Both the position numbers and the translations under genes were made by a program. Positions 52,017-61,482 of a stretch of 64,000 nucleotides of DNA are shown here, piece after piece. Source of the DNA: GCA-2701705 sp964342155 (GTDB lineage: Bacteria; Pseudomonadota; Gammaproteobacteria; GCA-002705445; GCA-002716945); contig CAYFEQ010000003.1 in NCBI GenBank assembly GCA_964342155.1, positions 1-64,000 on the forward strand, written 5' to 3'. Position 1 is the first letter of the stretch. Each line of letters opens with the position of its first letter. The notes beneath the pieces are model-generated. The model made no database searches. It saw nothing but the letters and a program-made list of their open reading frames with translations, and had not been told where the DNA came from.

Positions 52017-53393
52017 CTACGCACCAAAATCACTGTTATCTTCATATACAGGTGCTTGATAGTCCTCAAATCTAGTACATGGCGCTATGAATGTTAGTTG
52101 ATGTGGGCCGGTATTTCCATTTCGATGTTTAGCAACATTAACTTCAGCTATGTTTCTCGTTTCTGCATTGTTCTTATCATATACCTCATCACGATAGAGA
52201 AACATTACTATATCTGCATCTTGTTCAATAGATCCAGATTCTCTGAGATCTGACAAAAATGGTCTTTTATCATTTCTCTCTTCAACTCTTCTGTTTAGCT
52301 GAGAAAGAGCAATCACTGGAATATCTAATTCTTTTGCAAGAGCTTTTAACGATCGTGTGATTTCAGAAACTTCATTTACTCTGTTTTGATCAAAATTACG
52401 TGATCTTGTTACGCCCATCAGTTGGAGATAATCAATTATAATCAAATCAACTCCATGTTCTCTTTTCATACGTCTAGCCTTTGCTCTCAAATCCATAGGT
52501 GTAATAGATGGGGTTTCATCAACAAAGAAATCGCATTCTTGCATCATAGTAATTGCCGACGTTACAGCCTTAGTATTATCAGATGAAGATTCATAATCTC
52601 CTGTTCTTATTCTTTGCATTGAGACGCTGCTAAGAGTTGATAACATTCTTAACGCAATCTGTTGGGCAGACATTTCTAAACTAAAAAAACCTACTTTCTT
52701 TTGTTGCTGAAAAACGATATTCAAAGCTACATTCATAGAAAAGGCAGTTTTACCCATAGAAGGTCTTCCAGCTATAACTACTAAATCAGATCTTTGCAAC
52801 CCACCCAATGTTTCATCTAGTTTTTTATAGCCAGTAAGTAAATAATCTATCTTATTATTATTTTTCTTTTCATATATTAACTCGACCATTTGATTAACAA
52901 TAGGTCCAATTTTGGTTAACCCATCATTTGCTTTACTATCTCTTGTAATTCCAAAAATTTCAGTTTCTGCTTTATCTAACACATCACTAACGGTTCCTTC
53001 ATCACTTTGATGAACTTGTTCAATTATTTTAGTGCTAGTATTGATAAGTTTACGCATTACCGATTTCTCTCTTATGATCGCTGCATACGTTTCGATATGT
53101 GCAGATGTAGGTAGTTTTTTAACAAGCGTCTTTAAATATTCAACACCTCCAATTTTGTCTAACACCGATTTACTTTTTAAAGCTTCCTCTAAAACTAAAA
53201 TGTCAATGGCTTGATTACTTAATGCTAGATTTAGCAACTCCTTGAAGATAATCTGATGATTTGACTCATAGAAGTCATTTATATCAATTTTATCAGTAAT
53301 TTTTTCCCATCCTGTCCCATCCATAATGAGAGCTCCAAGGAAAGCTTGTTCGGCATCAGTTGATTTTGGTACAGATGGTAATTTGGGAGCCAT
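52017..53393 (-). CDS. dnaB: Replicative DNA helicase
   Basis: Hexameric helicase. N-terminal domain (about 1-125), linker, RecA-like core with Walker A GRPSMGKTAF near residue 208, Walker B LIIIDYLQLM, and LRESGSIEQDADIVMFLYR. 458 aa is normal. Follows rplI (59 bp), the conserved rpsF-rpsR-rplI-dnaB order. Confidence 0.97.
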   Translation of the reverse strand: MAPKLPSVPKSTDAEQAFLGALIMDGTGWEKITDKIDINDFYESNHQIIFKELLNLALSNQAIDILVLEEALKSKSVLDKIGGVEYLKTLVKKLPTSAHIETYAAIIREKSVMRKLINTSTKIIEQVHQSDEGTVSDVLDKAETEIFGITRDSKANDGLTKIGPIVNQMVELIYEKKNNNKIDYLLTGYKKLDETLGGLQRSDLVVIAGRPSMGKTAFSMNVALNIVFQQQKKVGFFSLEMSAQQIALRMLSTLSSVSMQRIRTGDYESSSDNTKAVTSAITMMQECDFFVDETPSITPMDLRAKARRMKREHGVDLIIIDYLQLMGVTRSRNFDQNRVNEVSEITRSLKALAKELDIPVIALSQLNRRVEERNDKRPFLSDLRESGSIEQDADIVMFLYRDEVYDKNNAETRNIAEVNVAKHRNGNTGPHQLTFIAPCTRFEDYQAPVYEDNSDFGA

Positions 53394-53408
53394 GCTTTAT
53401 TCTAACTG

Positions 53409-53440
53409 AAAAAAAGATGACTTCATATATCTCGATGAAG
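53409..53440 (-). terminator. Possible weak terminator between rplI and dnaB
   Basis: Minus strand CTTCAT-8 nt loop-ATGAAG followed after TCATC by seven Ts. The stem is 6 bp and AT-rich, and the T run is not immediately adjacent, so it may only attenuate. Confidence 0.35.
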
Positions 53441-53452
53441 AATTATTATATT

Positions 53453-53929
53453 TTATGTCTTAGGTAAAACATTGACTTCTTCTTTGACTTCTATAGGTAT
53501 TTCAATGCTCACCTCAGGGTGAAGGTTGATGTGGGCAGTAAATGCCCCAATGGTTTTGATTGTCCCTAGTGGAAGATTAATTTGTTTTTTTTCTATCTCA
53601 TGACCTTGTTCATTTATCTTGTCTAAAACATTTTGAAGGGAGATGGATCCAAAAATTTTATCCTCTTCTTGAACCTTAGCCATGAATACTATTGGGTTAT
53701 CGGAAAAATGCTTTAGCTTTTCTTGTTTTTGTAAAGCAAAATTCTTATTTTTCTCTTCTTCTGCTAATAATTCTTGTTTTTTCTTTTCAACAAACAATAT
53801 ATTTTCTTCTGTTGGCATAACAGCTATTTTTTTAGGTAATAAATAATTTCTTGCGTAACCAGGCTTTACAGATATTTCTGTTCCTATGTCACCTAGTTTA
53901 TTAATTTTCTGTAGCAGTAGAACTTTCAT
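53453..53929 (-). CDS. rplI: 50S ribosomal protein L9 (bL9)
   Basis: MKVLLLQKINKLGDIGTEISVKPGYARNYLLP is the L9 signature. An upstream start at 53947 is possible, but ATG 53929, immediately after the rpsR stop, matches the family N-terminus (158 aa). Helical linker near residues 40-75, then the C-terminal rRNA-binding domain. Confidence 0.97.
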   Translation of the reverse strand: MKVLLLQKINKLGDIGTEISVKPGYARNYLLPKKIAVMPTEENILFVEKKKQELLAEEEKNKNFALQKQEKLKHFSDNPIVFMAKVQEEDKIFGSISLQNVLDKINEQGHEIEKKQINLPLGTIKTIGAFTAHINLHPEVSIEIPIEVKEEVNVLPKT

Positions 53930-53930
53930 A

Positions 53931-54161
53931 TCATTTATGATTATCACAATAAGGAAGTAGGGCTAGGTACCTGGCAATTTTAATTGCTTTATTTATTTTT
54001 CTTTGTTCTTTTCCTGATAATGAGCCATTTCTTCTTGGATTAATTTTACCTGTTTCAGATAGAAATCTTTTTAAAAAATTTATATTTTTATAATCTATAT
54101 CCTTCGAGACAAATTTTTCTCTACCATTTATATTTTCTTCGTTTACTTTTTTATTTTCCAT
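53931..54161 (-). CDS. rpsR: 30S ribosomal protein S18 (bS18)
   Basis: 76 aa. IDYKNINFLKRFLSETGKI and INKAIKIARYLALLPY are conserved. A polar N-terminal extension of about 15 residues (KVNEENINGRE) is longer than in E. coli. Confidence 0.96.
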   Translation of the reverse strand: MENKKVNEENINGREKFVSKDIDYKNINFLKRFLSETGKINPRRNGSLSGKEQRKINKAIKIARYLALLPYCDNHK

Positions 54162-54173
54162 ATCTAAATCTAA

Positions 54174-54518
54174 TTATCGAGCTTCTTCTTTATTATTTTT
54201 TTCTCTGTTCATCATTACAGATGACTCTGTGTACGTTTGTGTACGTTGCAGTATTATATGTCTGAGGATAGAATCATTAAATTTTATAAGACCTGAAATT
54301 TCATCTATTACTTCATTGTTGGCTTGTATATTCATCATGATATAGCGAGCTTTATTATTTTTATTAATTTCATAAGCTAACTTTAAATTACCCCAATCTT
54401 CAAAACGATCTACTTGGCCGCCTTTTGTAGAAATAATTGTTTTATATTTATCCATAGTTTGTTCGGTCAAACTATCTTGATTAATATCAAACATTAGTAC
54501 AATTTCATAATTTCTCAT
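54174..54518 (-). CDS. rpsF: 30S ribosomal protein S6 (bS6)
   Basis: 114 aa. MRNYEIVLMFDINQDS, then GGQVDRFEDWGNLKLAYEI and YIMMNIQAN are typical of S6; S6 and S18 form a heterodimer. The C-terminal tail is charged. Confidence 0.96.
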   Translation of the reverse strand: MRNYEIVLMFDINQDSLTEQTMDKYKTIISTKGGQVDRFEDWGNLKLAYEINKNNKARYIMMNIQANNEVIDEISGLIKFNDSILRHIILQRTQTYTESSVMMNREKNNKEEAR

Positions 54519-54571
54519 TCAATTTATCCTCATTGCGAATACTACTGGACAAAAGTATATTTTTCAAACAA

Positions 54572-55339
54572 TCATTTACCTTTTTTAAAAAATTTAGCTA
54601 CTTCATGAAGCATTATTCCTGTAGCAACAGAAACATTTAGACACTCTATAGAACCTGTGGTTGGTATTCTATAAACTGCATCACACAATCTCAATAGAGA
54701 TCTGCTGATACCAGTTCCTTCTGATCCAACAATAATGGCTGAGCCACAATTAAAATTATCTTTTTTGAGAAAACTGATGTTGTTTTTAGCATCATGGTGT
54801 GCACCTATAATAAAAATATTATTTTTTTTCAATTTATTCACTACAGTGGCTAAATTATTGCTTTCAAATAGATTCAAACCCTGTAATCCTCCCGATGCTG
54901 TTTTGTGTACAAGTGGTGTAATTGGACTGGATTGAGACTTTTTTTTAATTATTAGTGAAACTCCAAAAGCATTTGCAGATCGGATACAGGACCCAAGGTT
55001 TCTAGGATCTTGGATAGAATCAAAAATTATAATAAATGGCTTTTTTGAATTCTGAAGATACATCTCTAAATTAAAATCTATCTTTGCTGATGGGCGAACT
55101 TCGCAAACAACTCCCTGATGTTTATTAGATAGACAGCTCATAGCTAGTAAGTCTTTATCTGCTTCTATAATTGAAATATTTTTAGATTGTGCAATCTTAT
55201 GTACCTCTAAAAGGTTTTTATTTTTTGAATCCTTTTTGATTAAAATTTTTATGACTGAATTAGGATTAGATTTTAATAATGCTATACTACTATGTATTCC
55301 ATAAACACTTTTGCTTATAGATTTATTAAGTTTACTCAT
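54572..55339 (-). CDS. rlmB: 23S rRNA (guanosine-2'-O)-methyltransferase RlmB
   Basis: SpoU (TrmH) family, methylates G2251. Motif 1 FDSIQDPRNLGSCIRSANAFG near residue 105, motif 2 IIVGSEGTGISR near 195 and motif 3 IECLNVSVATGIMLHE near 227. The N-terminal substrate-binding domain starts YGIHSSIALLK. Overlaps purA by 4 bp. Confidence 0.93.
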   Translation of the reverse strand: MSKLNKSISKSVYGIHSSIALLKSNPNSVIKILIKKDSKNKNLLEVHKIAQSKNISIIEADKDLLAMSCLSNKHQGVVCEVRPSAKIDFNLEMYLQNSKKPFIIIFDSIQDPRNLGSCIRSANAFGVSLIIKKKSQSSPITPLVHKTASGGLQGLNLFESNNLATVVNKLKKNNIFIIGAHHDAKNNISFLKKDNFNCGSAIIVGSEGTGISRSLLRLCDAVYRIPTTGSIECLNVSVATGIMLHEVAKFFKKGK

Positions 55340-56589
55340 CCTTCAAAAATATCATTTACAAATATTATATCTTCTCTAGCTGCACCTGTAGAAATTAAAT
55401 CTATAGAAATATTTGAAAAATTTTCAATTGTCTCAATATAATTACGTGCATTTTTAGGTAAATCTTGAAGCTTACTAATTCCTTGCGTCGAAGTTTTCCA
55501 TCCATCTACTTCGAAATATTCAATATTGCTACTCTCATTTTCAGATTCATAGCTTTTAGCTATTTTTATTTTTTCTAGATTATCAAGAACATCTAGTTTT
55601 GTTAATGCAATTCCATTTAAATTATTTAGTTGAATAGCTTTATTCAATATTTTTAAATCTAGCCAACCACATCTTCTAGCTCTACCAGTTGTAGCTCCAA
55701 CTTCTCCACCCCATTCAGCAATTTTTTTTCCTATATCATCTTTAAGTTCTGTCGGGAAAGGACCATTTCCAACTCTAGTCGTGTAAGATTTTGTTATACC
55801 TAATGAATAATTTATTTTATTACTACCAACTCCTGTTCCTGTCGTCAGTCCAGGATATGTAGTATTAGATGATGTAACATATGGGTACGTGCCATGATCA
55901 ATATCTAGCATTGTCCCTTGCGCTCCTTCAAAAATAATATTTGATTTTTTTGTTAGTTCTAAAATAATAGGTGTTACATCTGAAACATATTTTTTTATTT
56001 TTTCAAAAATAGGTATTAGCTTATTAACAGTTTCATCTATAGGGACAATTGAAGATTTATAATATTCAGATAATAGGAAGTTATGATAATCCATGGAAGA
56101 TTTAATTTTTGTGAGTAAAGTTTTTTCATTGAAGAAATCAATAAGTCTTATACCACGTCTAGCTATTTTATCTTCATATGTAGGTCCAATACCACGACCT
56201 GTGGTTCCAATAGATTTTTTTCCTAAGAACTCCTCTCTAGCAAGATCAATTGATTGATGGCTTGGTAAAATAACATGGCAAAATTCACTTATGAATAACT
56301 TGTTTTCAATGGTGATATTATTAGATTCTAAATCATTCAACTCATTCTGCAACGCCTCAAGGGAAACAACAACGCCATTTCCAATTATAGATTTTACATG
56401 GTCTCTCATTATTCCTGATGGAATCAAATGCAAGATTACCTGTTTACCATTAATTAATAATGTATGGCCAGCATTATGTCCTCCTTGAAAACGAATACAA
56501 CCTGATGCATTTTCAGTTAAAACATCAACTATTTTACCTTTACCTTCATCACCCCAATGAGTACCAACAAGAAATATATTTTTATTCAT
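55336..56589 (-). CDS. purA: Adenylosuccinate synthetase
   Basis: IMP plus aspartate to adenylosuccinate with GTP. GTHWGDEGKGKIVD at residues 9-22, GHNAGHTL, GTTGRGIGPTYEDK and VGNGPFPTEL. 417 aa, slightly short of E. coli. Together with purB (35663) it makes AMP. Follows hisZ by 4 bp. Confidence 0.97.
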   Translation of the reverse strand: MNKNIFLVGTHWGDEGKGKIVDVLTENASGCIRFQGGHNAGHTLLINGKQVILHLIPSGIMRDHVKSIIGNGVVVSLEALQNELNDLESNNITIENKLFISEFCHVILPSHQSIDLAREEFLGKKSIGTTGRGIGPTYEDKIARRGIRLIDFFNEKTLLTKIKSSMDYHNFLLSEYYKSSIVPIDETVNKLIPIFEKIKKYVSDVTPIILELTKKSNIIFEGAQGTMLDIDHGTYPYVTSSNTTYPGLTTGTGVGSNKINYSLGITKSYTTRVGNGPFPTELKDDIGKKIAEWGGEVGATTGRARRCGWLDLKILNKAIQLNNLNGIALTKLDVLDNLEKIKIAKSYESENESSNIEYFEVDGWKTSTQGISKLQDLPKNARNYIETIENFSNISIDLISTGAAREDIIFVNDIFEG

Positions 56590-56593
56590 TCGT

Positions 56594-57589
56594 TTAAATC
56601 AATTCCCTAGTTAATGATAAATCAAAAATATCTTTAAGGTCTAAACTAAAACCTGTTGCTTCACGATATTGAGTCTTATTAGTTTTATAAGCATTATATC
56701 TACCTCCTTTTGCAATTTCTTTTCTGAAAGAAGATACATAAGCTGTATATATAATACTAGTTTGATATTCATAACCAACTAATTCACATAAGTCAATTTG
56801 AACTGAAATAGATTTTTTATATTGCTTTATTTTAGCAGCAATTTGCCATAAGTCGTTTAGTTCACGTGTAAAATTTATTTTATTTGAAGAGGCAAGTTTT
56901 TTAATTTCATTGATAACTTTTATGTCACCAGAAAGCTTTATTAATTCTAATAGAAAATTAATACTCTTTTTATCAAAGCTATTATTTTTACAGAAGCATT
57001 TTATCTCACTACTGGATTTCAAATTAATCAAATTAATAAGGATTCGTTTTTGATTCTTATCAATATTAAAATTTTCTAAAAAACTATTTATTAATGATAC
57101 ATCGCCTAACTCTATAATTATTTTCTTTTGTTTTGAAAGCGATATGATTTCAATCATACTTTTGATTATTTCTAAATCAGAAGCTTTGTTATTTTTTCCA
57201 AAAATTTCTACGCCTAGTTGGAAAGGATTTTTTCTATCAAAGTCACGGCTGCTTGATCTTAATATATCACCCATATAGGAATATCTTTTTGTACCCTTCC
57301 CATTAGTTAATTGATAATCAATTTTACTTACTTGAGGTGTAATATCTGCCCTTATGCCAATTTCGCCACCTGCTTGATGATCTGTAACAGTAAGAGTTTC
57401 AATATCCAAATCTGCTGATTTGAGGCTGAGAAGATTATCCAAATTGTCAAATATTGGTGGATTTATATATTCATATTTAAGTTTAGTTAATATTTGTAAA
57501 GCCTTTTGTTTGAGAGCCTCAAACTTTTTAGCATCATTAGGCATGAAATATTCCATTCCATCAGGTATAACAAAGTTTTTATTAGTCAT
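56594..57589 (-). CDS. hisZ: ATP phosphoribosyltransferase regulatory subunit
   Basis: HisRS-like protein without aminoacylation function that partners short-form HisG. Class II-like blocks: IRADITPQVSKID (motif 2-like) and KGGRYNAY near the end. ATG 57589 overlaps the DUF2065 stop (ATGA), which decides the start over an in-frame ATG at 57613. 331 aa is short for HisZ (usually near 390), with the C-terminus trimmed. No hisG in the window. Position between hflKC/DUF2065 and purA is conserved in many gammaproteobacteria. Confidence 0.85.
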   Translation of the reverse strand: MTNKNFVIPDGMEYFMPNDAKKFEALKQKALQILTKLKYEYINPPIFDNLDNLLSLKSADLDIETLTVTDHQAGGEIGIRADITPQVSKIDYQLTNGKGTKRYSYMGDILRSSSRDFDRKNPFQLGVEIFGKNNKASDLEIIKSMIEIISLSKQKKIIIELGDVSLINSFLENFNIDKNQKRILINLINLKSSSEIKCFCKNNSFDKKSINFLLELIKLSGDIKVINEIKKLASSNKINFTRELNDLWQIAAKIKQYKKSISVQIDLCELVGYEYQTSIIYTAYVSSFRKEIAKGGRYNAYKTNKTQYREATGFSLDLKDIFDLSLTRELI

Positions 57590-57792
57590 AAATATTGATA
57601 TGCAACAATCCAATATAGAATTAACCCTAGTATAATACTAATTAGTCCTAGAATTCTCAATGTATTATTACTACATTCATTGATGAAAACAAGTAACTTT
57701 CGAAAACGTTCGGGGGAAATAAATGGGATTATACCTTCCAAGATTAAAATAATGGCTAATGTCAGGAGAAGTAAATCAAAAGTTATTATTAT
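57586..57792 (-). CDS. yjeT: DUF2065 (YjeT-like) membrane protein with ATA start
   Basis: A 68-codon frame with no ATG, GTG or TTG at a sensible place. It encodes TFDLLLLTLAIILILEG, then FISPERFRKLLVFINEC and RILGLISIILGLILY. This matches YjeT/DUF2065 (two helices, LEG and P-x-x-x-K/R blocks, GGG-like turn). The upstream in-frame stop lies only two codons before three ATA codons; AAGG in the hflC tail is 6 nt before the first ATA at 57792. The stop TGA overlaps the hisZ ATG. Position hflC-yjeT-purA is as in E. coli. Confidence 0.75.
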   Translation of the reverse strand: MIITFDLLLLTLAIILILEGIIPFISPERFRKLLVFINECSNNTLRILGLISIILGLILYWIVAYQYL

Positions 57793-58655
57793 TTGTTACC
57801 TTTTGAGTCTTTAAAGTATTTGAAGAAATCAGAATCTGGCTGTATGATCATAACATCTTCCTTCATATTAAATGAGCTTTTGTAAGCACTGAGACTTCTA
57901 TAAAATGAATAGAATTCTGGGCTTAAATTATATGATTCAGCATAAGTTTCTGCAGATATCGCATCTCCTTCACCTTTTATTTCTTGCGCTTGCTTATATG
58001 CCTCTGCAATTATTGTTTCAGATTCTCTCTCTGCGGTAGCAGTTATTCCTTGAGCAGTTTCTTTACCTTTTGATCTAAATGCTTTTGCGACAGTTGCTCT
58101 TTCTTTTACCATACGAGCATATACTGAGGCACTTACTTCATCGGGTAGATCTACTTTTTTTAATCTCACATCAACAACAGTAATTCCAAGCGATTGAGCA
58201 ACTTGATTTGCTGATACTTTTACTGAATTCATTATTTGAACTCTATCTCCTGAAACTACATCATTTATTGTTCTCTTACTGAATTCACTTTTTGTCAAAT
58301 CATTAATAATTTGTGACAGACGATTTAACCCTATTCTTTCATCGCCCTTGGAGGCTCTGAAAAAATTCTCAGGTCCAGATATTCTCCATTTAACAAATGA
58401 ATCTACTATAACATTCTTTTTTTCACTAGTTAAAAATTGTTCCGGTTTAGAATCCATTGTTAGAATCCTGGAATCATACTTTTTAACATTGTTTATAAAT
58501 GGAATCATAAAATATAGACCCGGGTCTGTGTAACTGGAAACAATTTCTCCAAGTCTAAATTTAATAACAACTTGTCTTTGATCAACAATAAAAACTGAAG
58601 AATAAATAAGAATTATAGTTACTATTGCTATTGTTAAAATATTTCTATCATTCAT
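57789..58655 (-). CDS. hflC: FtsH protease modulator HflC
   Basis: SPFH protein with one N-terminal membrane anchor (residues 6-24) and a periplasmic prohibitin domain (VDQRQVVIKFRLGE). RLKKVDLPDEVSASVYARM and ERE..IIAEAYKQAQEIKGEGDA are conserved. ATG 58655 is preferred to 58679 because it gives the short cytoplasmic lead of the family (288 aa). Overlaps the hflK stop. Confidence 0.95.
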   Translation of the reverse strand: MNDRNILTIAIVTIILIYSSVFIVDQRQVVIKFRLGEIVSSYTDPGLYFMIPFINNVKKYDSRILTMDSKPEQFLTSEKKNVIVDSFVKWRISGPENFFRASKGDERIGLNRLSQIINDLTKSEFSKRTINDVVSGDRVQIMNSVKVSANQVAQSLGITVVDVRLKKVDLPDEVSASVYARMVKERATVAKAFRSKGKETAQGITATAERESETIIAEAYKQAQEIKGEGDAISAETYAESYNLSPEFYSFYRSLSAYKSSFNMKEDVMIIQPDSDFFKYFKDSKGNK

Positions 58656-59778
58656 ACACTTGTCTCTTTCTTGGATCAAAAGTATTTCGATCTAGTTTTA
58701 ATTTATCTGACAATTGATTGGTACTATTATTATTTCTTTCCTTATTATCTTGATAATTTGATGGATTAGATGGTTTTATAATTTTATCCAACGGCAGATA
58801 CATTAAATTATTTCCGCCATCTACATCTATCATAACTTTACTGGTATTTTCTAAAACCGATTCAACAGCTTCTAAATATAATCTCTCACGTGTTACTTCA
58901 GGTGCTTTAATATATTCTGTATACAATTGTCTGAATCGAGTTGCCTCTCCTTCTGCTGATTTAATTAATTTCACTCTATAGGCTTTTGCTTCTTCAAGTA
59001 TTTGCTTTGCTTCACCTCTTGCTAGCGGTATGATCTCATTTCTATAAGCTTCAGCCTCATTTATATAACGCTGCTCATCCTCTCTTGCTTTAATTGCATC
59101 AGAAAAAGCATCTTGAACTTGTTCTGGTGGCTGTGCTTCTAAAATATTGACAGTTTGTACATTTATTCCAGATTTATAAAAGTCTAAAATGCTCTGAAGT
59201 AAATCCTTTGTAGTGCTTGCTACTTCTTCTCTGCCTTCCGTAATAATGAAATCCATTTTATTTTTGCCTAAAACTTCTCTGATAGCACTCTCGCCAGCTT
59301 GTCTTAAAGTTATATCAGGGTCTCTGACATTAAAGATAAAATCACTAGCATCTTTTACATCATACTGAATAGCGAAGTTGATGCTTACAATATTTTCATC
59401 TTCGGTGAGCATAACAGTTTTTTGCTGAATCGATCTAATTTTAGAGACATCGACAATTTCTACTGTTTGAATGATTCTAGGTATCCAATGTGGCCCAGGT
59501 TTAGTAATTTCATTAAATTTACCAAATTGCAGCACAACTCCTCTTTCTCCATCATTTACAATATATATTCCGAACAACAAATATATTGCTAAAATTGCTA
59601 AACCAACCATACCAATATTTTTCTTAGAAGACGGATCTAAGGGGCCAGGTCCACCTTTACCAAACAGGGTCTTAAATGAGCTAACCAGGTTTTTTATAAG
59701 GTCATCGAGCTCAGATTTGTCTCCTTTATTATTTCCCCATGGGTTTTTATTTTTGTCGCCAGGTTCATTCCATGCCAT
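58648..59778 (-). CDS. hflK: FtsH protease modulator HflK
   Basis: Starts MAWNEPGDKNKNPWG, the HflK signature, with a G/P-rich cytoplasmic part, membrane helix (about 54-72) and SPFH domain (VNDGERGVVLQFGKF). Coiled coil rich in A/E/R (about 220-280). HflKC form a cage around FtsH. Follows hfq by 38 bp; hflX, present between them in E. coli, is absent. Confidence 0.96.
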   Translation of the reverse strand: MAWNEPGDKNKNPWGNNKGDKSELDDLIKNLVSSFKTLFGKGGPGPLDPSSKKNIGMVGLAILAIYLLFGIYIVNDGERGVVLQFGKFNEITKPGPHWIPRIIQTVEIVDVSKIRSIQQKTVMLTEDENIVSINFAIQYDVKDASDFIFNVRDPDITLRQAGESAIREVLGKNKMDFIITEGREEVASTTKDLLQSILDFYKSGINVQTVNILEAQPPEQVQDAFSDAIKAREDEQRYINEAEAYRNEIIPLARGEAKQILEEAKAYRVKLIKSAEGEATRFRQLYTEYIKAPEVTRERLYLEAVESVLENTSKVMIDVDGGNNLMYLPLDKIIKPSNPSNYQDNKERNNNSTNQLSDKLKLDRNTFDPRKRQVYE

Positions 59779-59816
59779 ATCGTTTCCTCATCGAATTAAT
59801 AATAATACAAACTCTA

Positions 59817-60035
59817 CTAGTCATCAATTTCTAATTTCGTAGGTTGGGTAGGCACTATTGTTGAAACGGCATGTTTATAAACACTCTGCGTAATCTTATT
59901 TTTAAGTAATATTGTATATTGGTCAAATGACTCTATTATACCTTCCAGCTTAATTCCATTTACAAGGAAAATTGATACCGTTATTTTTTCTTTTCTAAGT
60001 TTGTTAAGAAACTTATCTTGGAGGTTATCTGCCAT
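59817..60035 (-). CDS. hfq: RNA chaperone Hfq
   Basis: 72 aa. Sm1 VSIFLVNGIKLEGIIESFDQYTILLKN and Sm2 VYKHAVSTIVP. It is nearly without the long acidic C-terminal tail of E. coli. miaA-hfq order conserved. Confidence 0.97.
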   Translation of the reverse strand: MADNLQDKFLNKLRKEKITVSIFLVNGIKLEGIIESFDQYTILLKNKITQSVYKHAVSTIVPTQPTKLEIDD

Positions 60036-60099
60036 AATATTTTCTCATATATTATTTAGTCTTAATAAATATAAGAACTATATTTCATCTTGACACTAT

Positions 60100-61041
60100 T
60101 TATAAAAAATGCAAATTTTTCTCAATTTTTGTAAAAAAAGATGTTGGTATTTTACCTATATTACTAATTTCAACGGCATTTTCAAATTTTTTTAACCAAG
60201 TGATTTGTCTCTTTGCTAGTTGTCTTGTTGCAAAGATAGTTTTTTCAATGATTTCATCATAAGATAGCTTTCCATCCAAAAAGCTCATGATTTGTTTATA
60301 TCCGATAGCTCTCATAGATTTAGATTCACATGATAAATTATATTTATTTCTTATAGTGGTAACTTCATCAATAAATCCATCTTCAAACATTTTTTTTGTC
60401 CTTTGTTCAATTTTATTGTGCAATAATGTTCGATTATCAATGATAAGTTTAATCGTCATTACATTATATTCTTTTGATAATGGTTTTGATGATGATAAAA
60501 AAGATGAAGGTCTATTTCCTGTTAATAAATAAATTTCAAAAAATCTTTGTATGCGCTGAGAATCATTTTTAGTAATTTTTTTAGCACTCTTTAAATCTAT
60601 CTTTTTTAAATTGCTGTATAAAGTTTCCCAAGTATATTTTTGTGCTAAATTATTTATAAATTCTCGTGTTTCTTTAGAGCTTGCAGGAAGTTTATCTAAG
60701 CCACAATATAATTGATTAAAATACATTAGTGTTCCACCAACAAAGAGTGGAATTTTTTTTCTCTTATGAATTTCATTAATTAATCTATGTGCGTCTTGGT
60801 AAAAATCACCAACATTATAGTTTTCATTTGGATCTCTGATATCTATAAGGTGGTGCTTAATTTTTGATAATATTTTTGAATTAGGTTTATCAGTGCCAAT
60901 ATCCATTTCTCTATATATCATTGCTGAATCAACACTTATGATTTCAACGGGGTACTTTTTTTCAAAAATAAATGCTAATTCAGTTTTACCAATTGCTGTT
61001 GGACCGATTATTGATAATATTGGTAATTTTGTTTTAGCCAT
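60100..61041 (-). CDS. miaA: tRNA dimethylallyltransferase
   Basis: Adds the isopentenyl group to A37. P-loop IIGPTAIGKTELA (residues 11-23), DSAMIYREMDIGTDKP, HHLIDIRDP, FVGGTLMYF and RQLAKRQITWLKKF. 313 aa is normal. Overlaps the tsaE stop; mutL and amiB, usually between, are absent. Confidence 0.96.
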   Translation of the reverse strand: MAKTKLPILSIIGPTAIGKTELAFIFEKKYPVEIISVDSAMIYREMDIGTDKPNSKILSKIKHHLIDIRDPNENYNVGDFYQDAHRLINEIHKRKKIPLFVGGTLMYFNQLYCGLDKLPASSKETREFINNLAQKYTWETLYSNLKKIDLKSAKKITKNDSQRIQRFFEIYLLTGNRPSSFLSSSKPLSKEYNVMTIKLIIDNRTLLHNKIEQRTKKMFEDGFIDEVTTIRNKYNLSCESKSMRAIGYKQIMSFLDGKLSYDEIIEKTIFATRQLAKRQITWLKKFENAVEISNIGKIPTSFFTKIEKNLHFL

Positions 61042-61462
61042 TATATTTATCTGTAACTTTAATCAGTCTCCCAATATCAAGACTAATTAAATCAATAATT
61101 ATATTTGGCTTAGGCAATATAGATTCGTATTTACATGGCCACTCGAAAAAATGGATAGCATTCTGATTCAAATAGTCGTTTATTCCAATATCTAATAATT
61201 CTTGACTATCTTTAAGTTTATAGAGGTCATAATGAAAGACTTTCAAATTATCAAGTTCGTACTCATTAATAAGCGTAAAAGTTGGGCTAGTAATAACTTT
61301 ATCAATCTTACGGGCCTTAATAAAAGTTCTTACTATTGAAGTTTTTCCAGATCCAATGTCTCCGTTAAGAAAAAATATGTGGTTATTAGATTTTGATAAA
61401 TTAATATCATTGAATATTTTATAATAACTTTTTTCTGTATCAGTATAATAATATTTAATCAT
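61034..61462 (-). CDS. tsaE: tRNA threonylcarbamoyladenosine ATPase TsaE
   Basis: 142 aa ATPase of the t6A pathway. Walker A FLNGDIGSGKTSIV (about 32-45), SPTFTLINEYE switch, DLYKL and FFEWP. Follows nnr by 20 bp as in E. coli yjeF-yjeE. Confidence 0.94.
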   Translation of the reverse strand: MIKYYYTDTEKSYYKIFNDINLSKSNNHIFFLNGDIGSGKTSIVRTFIKARKIDKVITSPTFTLINEYELDNLKVFHYDLYKLKDSQELLDIGINDYLNQNAIHFFEWPCKYESILPKPNIIIDLISLDIGRLIKVTDKYNG

Positions 61463-61482
61463 AATTTTTCAGTAATTGCTTC

